Of a DNA stretch of 33,864 bases, positions 28,802-33,864 are shown piece by piece (position 1 is the first letter of the stretch; the number at the start of each line of letters is the position of its first letter). The notes below the pieces were generated by a model. It worked only from the letters and a program-made list of their open reading frames with translations. It did not search any database and was not told the origin of the DNA. The translations under genes and the position numbers were made by a program. Source of the DNA: an uncultured Alphaproteobacteria bacterium (GTDB lineage: Bacteria > Pseudomonadota > Alphaproteobacteria > HIMB59 > GCA-002718135); NCBI GenBank assembly GCA_902628835.1, contig CACOPD010000003.1:86053-119916 (forward strand). The letters are read 5' to 3'.

Positions 28802-29515
28802 CTATCTTGATGCCCAAAGTAAACCACGTTTGTAAATTTTATTCATTTGTGGATGGTTTATTTCATCTGCAAAATGACCAAGAGAAATATAAAAAATTTT
28901 TCCTTTACCTATTCGTCTTTTCCAAGCAACAGGCATTTCAACACCTTTTAACCATTCTGTAGTATATGCATCACCACTCGATGAACCAGGTTCTTGTTCA
29001 AGTTTCCAAACTTCATTTCCTTTAAAAGTTGTAGTTGCTAAAACCTCATTCATTGGATCAACATGCATGTAATATTGTTCAGAATGATAATCAAAATCTT
29101 CAATACCTTCCATTATTGGATCATTTCTATTTGTAATATTAACTTTATAATCATGAATACCATTTGGGTGACTTACCCATTGGCCGCCAGTTAAAAATTG
29201 CCAATCAATTGATTGTCTAAAAGCATCGCACATTCCACCATGATGACCAGCAAGACCACAGCCATTATGAACAGCTTTAATAATATTATTCACAGCATTT
29301 TTTTTTATTTCCCCTTTAGGATCAAAATGAAAGGCCATAGTGACAATAGGTATAAGCAAATCCATTTCGTGAACATAATCCTCTGCGAATGCTGATGTCT
29401 CATTTTCTGCTCTTACTTCGTATCCTTCCGGCTCAAGCATATTCTTAATTATTTCTGAACATTTTTCTGGCTCATGTCCTGGCCATCCTCCGTAAACTAT
29501 AAGAGCTTTTTTCAT
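28802..29515 (-). CDS. ThuA-like domain protein
   Basis: A ThuA (trehalose utilization) fold protein, related to class I amidotransferases but usually without the catalytic Cys triad. Visible features are ALIVYGGWPGHEPEKCSEI at the N-terminus (3-21), LLIPIVTMAFHF, a GLAGHHGGMCDAF loop (88-100) in the elbow position, the conserved GGQWVSHPNG, YHSEQYYMHVDP, and a C-terminal MPVAWKRRIGKGKIFYISLGH. Length is 237 residues. Such proteins occur in sugar operons with dehydrogenases and isomerases; their chemistry is still poorly known. It lies between the dioxygenase (with a 148 nt gap) and xylA and is preceded by the 58-codon frame discussed separately. ATG start; no signal peptide. Confidence 0.88.
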   Translation of the reverse strand: MKKALIVYGGWPGHEPEKCSEIIKNMLEPEGYEVRAENETSAFAEDYVHEMDLLIPIVTMAFHFDPKGEIKKNAVNNIIKAVHNGCGLAGHHGGMCDAFRQSIDWQFLTGGQWVSHPNGIHDYKVNITNRNDPIMEGIEDFDYHSEQYYMHVDPMNEVLATTTFKGNEVWKLEQEPGSSSGDAYTTEWLKGVEMPVAWKRRIGKGKIFYISLGHFADEINHPQMNKIYKRGLLWASR

Positions 29516-29530
29516 TTTCTTACTTTCAAT

Positions 29531-29707
29531 TTAATTAATTACTAATGTTATTGATGATCTACAATATGCTTCAGAACTTAAGCAAACTAAAGGATAAAAT
29601 GCTTTCATAGAATCAGGAAGCTTACCATTCTGTTCTTTTAAAAGGCGAAAAAAGTGATCCCCATTAATATAATTCGTTTTCAATTCTTGTAAGCCAATAG
29701 TCAACAT
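29531..29707 (-). CDS. 58-codon open frame: possible small gene or degraded dehydrogenase C-terminus
   Basis: Found by hand in the gap between the dioxygenase and ThuA-like genes. It runs from an ATG at 29705-29707, inside the end of the dioxygenase gene, to TAA at 29531-29533. From residue 15 on the frame looks coding: by my count G/C is 17 of 44 at first codon positions, 16 at second and only 7 at third, as in the real genes around it. The end, MKAFYPLVCLSSEAYCRSSI and then TLVIN, vaguely resembles the last strand of short-chain dehydrogenases (family pattern: FLASDxASYVTGxxLxVDGG) but lacks the GG. It may be an intact micro-gene or what remains of a lost SDR gene. It is the main content of this gap; I see no promoter or terminator in it. 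Confidence 0.35.
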   Translation of the reverse strand: MLTIGLQELKTNYINGDHFFRLLKEQNGKLPDSMKAFYPLVCLSSEAYCRSSITLVIN

Positions 29708-30584
29708 CCATTTTCTTATGGCCCGTCAACAACCTCCAAAACTTGACAACATTTATTTTATCAAGTCTATTTGTATCTGCTTCTTGCCAAGGATAGGATC
29801 TCATTAAAATATCATTGATAGTTTGATCTTTTGTTTCATCTGTCCAAAAGAGAGCACGGTTTGGAAGTGGTTGATATTTTTTTTCAGGATCCCATAGTAA
29901 TTCTTGTTTCTCTGTAGGTTGAAGTCTAACTTTAAACATATAACGAATGTTTTCTGAAAAGTTAACTCCAGCACCGTGCCAAAGCCCGCTATGAAAAATA
30001 CCTATGGTGCCAGGTTTACACACAATACTTTTTTGACCAAGAATATTTTGATATTTTGCAATGGCATTTTCATTAACAATACGTAAGTGTGTGCCTGGAT
30101 GATATCTTGTTCCACCCATTTCTTTCGTTACTTCAGTTGGAAAATAAAATAACTGAACATCAAAGGTACTTCTTGGATCTATTGTACTATCTTGATGGTT
30201 TGCTTGAGACATTTGCCGTTGATTTGCTTGATTAAAATATTTTGTTGGAAATGTTATATGAAGAAACTGGTGATCAACAATTGTTTTACTTCCAACTAAA
30301 CTTGTAATAGCACCTTCAACAACTTCGTTTTTGAAAATTTTATCAAGAGGTGAATTTTTGGGAAATGCTTCTTTAAGTGGTGTTCCCGCTGGTATTCTTG
30401 GTATGCTACTAGTAGCTTTGATATTCTTATAAAAATCTTGAACACTGTCAACTTCATCAATATTTGTATGACCAATATCATCTAAAAATTCTTTATTAGT
30501 TTGTTCATCAATTAATTCATCAAAAAATAAACATCCACTGCTGGCAAATTCTGCCATTTGCTCCGTTGTTAATAATTTTGGCAT
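29664..30584 (-). CDS. Phytanoyl-CoA dioxygenase (PhyH) family protein
   Basis: Iron(II)/2-oxoglutarate-dependent dioxygenase of the PhyH family, which hydroxylates small molecules. The metal facial triad is His130 and Asp132 (NHQDS) plus His203 (LWHGAG), with Arg214 or Arg220 (ENIRYMFKVR) as the likely 2-oxoglutarate anchor; GGTRYHPGTHLR (158-168) is the usual turn between them. The length of 306 residues is normal for the group. The ATG has a strong ribosome-binding site inside the end of the preceding gene. In a sugar operon between an unknown small protein and ThuA, it may act on the imported sugar, a sugar derivative or an osmolyte; the substrate cannot be read from the sequence. Its 3' end overlaps the 58-codon frame by 44 nt. 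Confidence 0.88.
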   Translation of the reverse strand: MPKLLTTEQMAEFASSGCLFFDELIDEQTNKEFLDDIGHTNIDEVDSVQDFYKNIKATSSIPRIPAGTPLKEAFPKNSPLDKIFKNEVVEGAITSLVGSKTIVDHQFLHITFPTKYFNQANQRQMSQANHQDSTIDPRSTFDVQLFYFPTEVTKEMGGTRYHPGTHLRIVNENAIAKYQNILGQKSIVCKPGTIGIFHSGLWHGAGVNFSENIRYMFKVRLQPTEKQELLWDPEKKYQPLPNRALFWTDETKDQTINDILMRSYPWQEADTNRLDKINVVKFWRLLTGHKKMDVDYWLTRIENELY

Positions 30585-30585
30585 A

Positions 30586-30864
30586 CTAAAAATCTCCTTC
30601 TTCTAATTTTTCAAAAAAAAATTCATGTTTTAAATACGATGTTCTAAATTCTTCACCAGGATGTTCTGGTATAGCTTGACTTGCTTGAAACAATCTCCAC
30701 CCATCTAGTAATGCGTCAAGACCCGTAGGATATGGTGGAGTGTCAGTATCTCCAGTCATATGTAATTTTTTTCCTGTACCATCAAAAGTTGCCCAGGAAA
30801 TAACTTCAGCCTCTAAACTTGGAAACTTTAAATAAAGAACTAAAACTTTTTGTCTTTTTGCCAT
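30586..30864 (-). CDS. Unrecognised 92-residue protein in the sugar operon
   Basis: I cannot assign a function. The protein begins with a basic end and a beta strand (KVLVLYLKFPS, 6-16), then AEVISWATFDGTGKKLHMTG, a proline-rich turn (DTPPYPTGL), a helix-like LDALLDGWRLFQAS, and ends with a conserved-looking block SYLKHEFFFEKL. No signal peptide, membrane helix, cysteine pair or known metal motif is visible. It looks like a compact alpha/beta domain. ATG start, 14 nt after malG-like permease; 1 nt separates its stop from the dioxygenase ATG, and its last codons contain that gene's ribosome-binding site, so the two are translated together. The pattern feels like a conserved small family, but I did not search. 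Real gene: high; role: unknown. Confidence 0.85.
   Translation of the reverse strand: MAKRQKVLVLYLKFPSLEAEVISWATFDGTGKKLHMTGDTDTPPYPTGLDALLDGWRLFQASQAIPEHPGEEFRTSYLKHEFFFEKLEEGDF
30594..30599 (-). promoter_or_regulatory. Strong Shine-Dalgarno site for the PhyH-like gene
   Basis: On the minus strand AAGGAG lies 9 nt before the dioxygenase ATG (30582-30584), within the last codons of the 92-residue gene. It supports the chosen start and suggests the dioxygenase is translated well, coupled to the upstream gene. Confidence 0.7.
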
Positions 30865-30878
30865 GTAATAAACTTATA

Positions 30879-31697
30879 CTATTTTCCTAATCCTGCCAAT
30901 GATCTAACAAAGTACTTTTGGAATATTAGGAATACTATTAATACAGGAATTACCGCTATTGTAAGTCCTGCCATAATCGCCCCCCAATCAGATGTCCACT
31001 CTCCCCTTAGTTTTAATAGACCTATAGGCAAAGTTTTAAAATCATCTGAAGTTAGCATTATTAATGCTAATAAAAACTCATTCCAAATCCAAACTGTTTG
31101 AAAAATTGCAGCACTTGCAATAACTGGTCCTGATAGAGGTACAATAATTCTGAAAAATATTTGAAGCTTTGTACATCCATCAATAGTAGCAGCCTCTTCT
31201 ACTTCTTTTGGAAAATCTAGAAAGAAAGCATAAAAAAGTATAACTGTGAAAGGAATCCCAAATGCAGTAAGAGGCATAATAACCCCGAATAAACTGTTTA
31301 GCAGGTTTAAGTTTGAAACCATTGTATATAAAGGAACAAGCACTGCAGCAGGTGGAATTGCAAAACCTGCTACTATCAATAGATAAACAAATTTATTAAT
31401 TTTAAAATCGATTCTTGATAGTACATATGCTGCCATTCCTGAAATGGTAACAATTAAAAAGACAGCAAAAAAAGATACTATGAAAGAATTCAACATAAAA
31501 CTTCCCAGTCCAACACTTAGGGCTTTTTCAAAAGAAGAAATTCCAAATTGACTAGGAATACCTAAAGGTTCTAAAAAAATTTCTCGTTTAGATTTGAATG
31601 TTGTTAATACCATTACTAAAATTGGCATTAAAACATAAATGCTAAACAGTGTTACAAAACCGTAAGCTATTATGTTTGCTAATTTAAATCTACTCAT
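30879..31697 (-). CDS. Carbohydrate ABC transporter permease (MalG type)
   Basis: Second membrane subunit of a sugar importer of the CUT1 group (MalG/UgpE-like). It has six hydrophobic helices and the cytoplasmic EAA loop EEAATIDGCTKLQIFFRIIVP (about 183-203), which docks on the ATPase. Typical motifs are FIPP-like AIPPAAVLVPLY and TAFGIPFTVIL. Length is 272 residues. The start overlaps the stop of the MalF-type gene by 1 nt (TAATG). It ends 14 nt before the 92-residue gene. The partner ATPase (MsmK/UgpC type) is not in this window; in many bacteria one ATPase serves several CUT1 importers. Confidence 0.93.
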   Translation of the reverse strand: MSRFKLANIIAYGFVTLFSIYVLMPILVMVLTTFKSKREIFLEPLGIPSQFGISSFEKALSVGLGSFMLNSFIVSFFAVFLIVTISGMAAYVLSRIDFKINKFVYLLIVAGFAIPPAAVLVPLYTMVSNLNLLNSLFGVIMPLTAFGIPFTVILFYAFFLDFPKEVEEAATIDGCTKLQIFFRIIVPLSGPVIASAAIFQTVWIWNEFLLALIMLTSDDFKTLPIGLLKLRGEWTSDWGAIMAGLTIAVIPVLIVFLIFQKYFVRSLAGLGK

Positions 31698-32602
31698 TAA
31701 GCTTTCCTACTAGACTTAAGTTGTAACCATCCTAAAAATAATGCGATGATAAGAAGTATTACAGATAATGCATTGGCGTATCCCATATGAAGTAAATTGA
31801 ATGCTTGTAAATAAATGTAAGTACCTAAAACCTGGGTTGCATTGGATGGCCCCCCTTGGGTAAATACAAAAATAAATTCAAAAACTTTAAATGCACCTAT
31901 CGTTGTAATCAAGATTGCAACTATCAAAACATTTCTAATCATTGGAAGCGTAATGTACCAAAAAGCTTTAACTCCAGTCGCACCATCTATTTCAGCTGCA
32001 TCATAAACCTCTTTTGAGACTCCTTGCAGTCCAGCAAGAATTAAGACCATCATAAATCCTGTATTTTGCCATGCAGCGGTTATCATTATCATCCAGATTG
32101 AAATATCAGGATCTCCTAACCACCCTTTAGAAGGTGTTGATAAACCAACAGATTTAAAAATGGCATTTAATATTCCAACATTTGGATCATAAATTATTAA
32201 CCAAATTAAACTGACTGCAACTGATGATATAACCATTGGTGTAAAAATAATTGTACGAAAAATTATTTTTCCATGTGTTATTCCTCGATCAAGGATTGCT
32301 GCTAAAATTGTTCCAACACCCACCTGAAGAACAATAGAAGCAAAAACTATTATAAAATTATTTTTCAACGCTACCCAAAAATACTCATCTTGCGTTGCTT
32401 TAACGTAATTACCAAAGCCAACCCATTTCCAGTTGTTCATAGAGGTAAGACTGTAGCTATAAAATGATCCTACGATGGTACCAATTGCAGGAATAAATAT
32501 AAAAATTGTACAAAATATTAAGGCCGGTACAAGAAGTATAGTGGCTGATACTTTGTCATTTGACAAAGAAAAACTATTTGTTTGTGTATTATTTTTATTC
32601 AT
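31697..32602 (-). CDS. Carbohydrate ABC transporter permease (MalF type)
   Basis: First membrane subunit of the CUT1 sugar importer. It has six hydrophobic helices and the EAA loop VYDAAEIDGATGVKAFWYITLP (about 198-219). LVPALIFCTIFIFIPAIGTI is the usual first helix and FTQGGPSNATQVLGTYIY the conserved C-terminal block. Length is 301 residues, of the short MalF form (LacF/UgpA-like) without a large periplasmic loop. The ATG lies only 7 nt after a perfect hairpin and its T run, and I see no Shine-Dalgarno sequence between them, so initiation may be weak or depend on the hairpin. It overlaps the MalG-type gene by 1 nt. Confidence 0.93.
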   Translation of the reverse strand: MNKNNTQTNSFSLSNDKVSATILLVPALIFCTIFIFIPAIGTIVGSFYSYSLTSMNNWKWVGFGNYVKATQDEYFWVALKNNFIIVFASIVLQVGVGTILAAILDRGITHGKIIFRTIIFTPMVISSVAVSLIWLIIYDPNVGILNAIFKSVGLSTPSKGWLGDPDISIWMIMITAAWQNTGFMMVLILAGLQGVSKEVYDAAEIDGATGVKAFWYITLPMIRNVLIVAILITTIGAFKVFEFIFVFTQGGPSNATQVLGTYIYLQAFNLLHMGYANALSVILLIIALFLGWLQLKSSRKA

Positions 32603-32633
32603 AAAAAACTTCGGCTATTAAAAAATAGCCGAA
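32603..32633 (-). terminator. Hairpin with T run between binding-protein and permease genes (attenuator-like)
   Basis: Reading the minus strand, a perfect 10 bp stem (32624-32633 with 32610-32619, TTCGGCTATT against AATAGCCGAA) closes a 4 nt loop, then G and six T run straight into the ATG of the MalF-type gene at 32602. It starts 13 nt after the binding-protein stop. This is the layout of a partial terminator or mRNA-stabilising hairpin that makes the binding protein more abundant than the permeases, as in other sugar ABC operons. It is the clearest stem-loop of the window. Alternatively it may mask the permease start. Confidence 0.75.
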
Positions 32634-32646
32634 ATTTATAAAATAT

Positions 32647-33864
32647 TTACATCGCTGCTTTAGCTTCTAAAGCAACCTGTCTAATGAAGTCCATTGCTTC
32701 TTGTGGAGTCTTAGTTCTATTTAGAATTTCAGTACCCATATCAAGATAAGCATTTGATACATTTGCTTCTAATAAAACATCCAAAACATTTACGTGACCT
32801 GTTTTGTCTGCAATATCATTAACATAAAAATTGAACCAATGAGTTGGATTACTCATTTCGCCAATTTTTGATGGATTTGATGGCATAAAGCCCATCAATT
32901 CAGCAGCTTGTAAAGCCATATCATCCGAGACCATAAACGATGCAACATGTGCTGCAATTTCAGGATGTGCAGTTTTCGCTGATACCATCATACCAGATGG
33001 AACAAGGAAGCCTACAGTTCCAGCACCAGCACCACCAACTACTTCTGGGAATCTAAAATAACTAAAGTCTGAAAAACCCTCACTATCAAAGATGCCTCCA
33101 CACCAAGTACCACAATAAATCATTGGCGAAATTTGTGATGCAAACATTGATCTTGTTAGATCAGGATGTGTAGCATTTGGAGCATCTTGGAAGCAACCTG
33201 CATCTTGCAGATCTACAACTTTTTGCCAAGCCTCAACATAAGCTGGGTTAGTAAATAACTCATCTTCTGATGCAGATAGATTATAATCAGCTGCAGTATT
33301 GTCTTCACCAACAACTCTTTGGTTTAACATAGTTATAACGTGATTAAGTTTCCATCTTTCTGAGTTTCCTAGAGGCCATGGAACAATAGAAGAATCAATT
33401 GCTCTAATATCTCTACAAAGATTTAATAAATCATCAAATGTCTTTGGAACTGCTAGATTATTTGCTTCAAAAAAAGCAGGGTCATAGTGAAAATATTTTG
33501 AAACTGAAGTATTTGGAACTCCATATATTTTACCATTAACTGCAGTTGTATTTGATAATCCTTCACTAATATAATTACCATATCCACCCTCAACATTTGC
33601 ATATGGAGTTATATCTAATGCTAATCCTGCTCTTGCTAAACGAGCACTATCTTCTCCAAACCAGTTAAAGAATACGTCTGGTCCATCATTACCATTTAAG
33701 GCCACTTGAATTTGAGTTTTGTAAGCTTCATTTTCAAATGTTTGTAGAATAATATTTACATCAGGATTAATTTTTTTGTATTCTTTATTCAGATTATCAT
33801 AAAACTCATCCTGACCGTTTCTACCACTTAAATCCCATATTGTTATATCAATCGCATAACTAGT
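32647..33864 (-). CDS. Sugar ABC transporter solute-binding protein (5' end outside window)
   Basis: Periplasmic binding protein of the extracellular family 1 (CUT1) type that delivers sugar to the permeases encoded next. A GTG at 33705 is only an internal valine; the frame is open to the right edge, adding 53 residues that begin TSYAIDITIWDLSGRNG. SYA is probably the signal peptidase site, so only most of the signal peptide and the start are missing. Family features are YKKINPDVNIILQTFENEAY, ALNGNDGPDVFFNW, the hinge region around YGVPNTSVSKYFHYDP, and GFLVPSGMMVSAKTAHPE. About 405 residues are visible. Cysteines at GCFQDA and YCGTWCGG may form a disulfide. The hairpin after its stop suggests higher expression than the permeases. 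Ligand unknown; the operon suggests a pentose or related sugar. Confidence 0.93.
   Translation of the reverse strand, partial: TSYAIDITIWDLSGRNGQDEFYDNLNKEYKKINPDVNIILQTFENEAYKTQIQVALNGNDGPDVFFNWFGEDSARLARAGLALDITPYANVEGGYGNYISEGLSNTTAVNGKIYGVPNTSVSKYFHYDPAFFEANNLAVPKTFDDLLNLCRDIRAIDSSIVPWPLGNSERWKLNHVITMLNQRVVGEDNTAADYNLSASEDELFTNPAYVEAWQKVVDLQDAGCFQDAPNATHPDLTRSMFASQISPMIYCGTWCGGIFDSEGFSDFSYFRFPEVVGGAGAGTVGFLVPSGMMVSAKTAHPEIAAHVASFMVSDDMALQAAELMGFMPSNPSKIGEMSNPTHWFNFYVNDIADKTGHVNVLDVLLEANVSNAYLDMGTEILNRTKTPQEAMDFIRQVALEAKAAM

Noticed and set aside
30850-31101. 83-codon plus-strand open frame opposite the MalG-type permease
   Set aside because: Antisense to a clear permease gene, no recognisable protein features and no promoter; a by-product of the AT-rich composition.
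33703-33705. GTG as the start of the solute-binding protein
   Set aside because: The frame is open for 53 more codons to the window edge and these encode the normal N-terminal strand of the mature binding protein, so this GTG is an internal valine.

Overview
This window looks like a piece of a very AT-rich, tightly packed alphaproteobacterial chromosome, most likely from an oligotrophic marine lineage (SAR11-like or AEGEAN-169/HIMB59-like). This is inferred from gene content and order and was not checked against any database. Points in favour are an aa3-type cytochrome oxidase operon in the alphaproteobacterial order coxB-coxA-ctaB-coxF-like-ctaG-coxC-SURF1, followed by threonine synthase and an M16 peptidase; a divergent rsmE/ubiA pair; a BamF-like (DUF3035) lipoprotein after lspA; and a DUF6494-like small protein. 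Third codon positions are mostly A or T. Spacers are almost absent, many neighbours overlap by 1, 4, 8 or 11 nt, and no stretch over 300 bases lacks a gene. No tRNA, rRNA, CRISPR array, insertion sequence or phage gene was seen.

Layout. (1) 1-731, minus: a methylguanine-DNA methyltransferase overlapping a partial glutamine-amidotransferase-like gene. (2) 785-991, plus: the DUF6494-like gene. (3) 10604-1014, minus: ten tightly linked genes, coxB, coxA, ctaB, a 35-residue CoxF-like membrane protein, ctaG/cox11, coxC, SURF1, an M32 carboxypeptidase, thrC and an M16 peptidase. The block makes cytochrome oxidase, its heme O synthase and its copper and heme assembly factors. (4) 11434-10676, minus: rsmE. 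(5) 11470-17815, plus: ubiA, then an outer-membrane lipid block (MsbA-like ABC exporter, DUF374 acyltransferase, Kdo transferase WaaA, LpxK, LpxL-like acyltransferase). (6) 19584-17808, minus: tadA and xseA. (7) 19625-21569, plus: a class-I amidotransferase-like hydrolase, an RsuA/RluB-type pseudouridine synthase and rsmD. (8) 27422-21561, minus: ribF, ileS, lspA, a BamF-like lipoprotein and a short pgi. (9) 33864-27465, minus: a sugar uptake and catabolism operon that enters from beyond the window edge. It holds a solute-binding protein, two permeases, an unrecognised 92-residue protein, a PhyH-type dioxygenase, a possible 58-codon gene or gene remnant, a ThuA-like protein and xylose isomerase.

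The last block is the least ordinary part. A sugar ABC importer without its ATPase in view is co-transcribed with a 2-oxoglutarate-type dioxygenase, a ThuA-like protein, xylose isomerase and an uncharacterised small protein. A perfect hairpin sits between the binding-protein gene and the first permease gene and probably sets their relative expression. Other points to check are the 35-residue CoxF-like gene fitted between ctaB and ctaG by stop/start overlaps, the SURF1 gene whose membrane anchor lies upstream of any standard start codon, and the duplicated KKKKRFFFF block at the end of the BamF-like lipoprotein.
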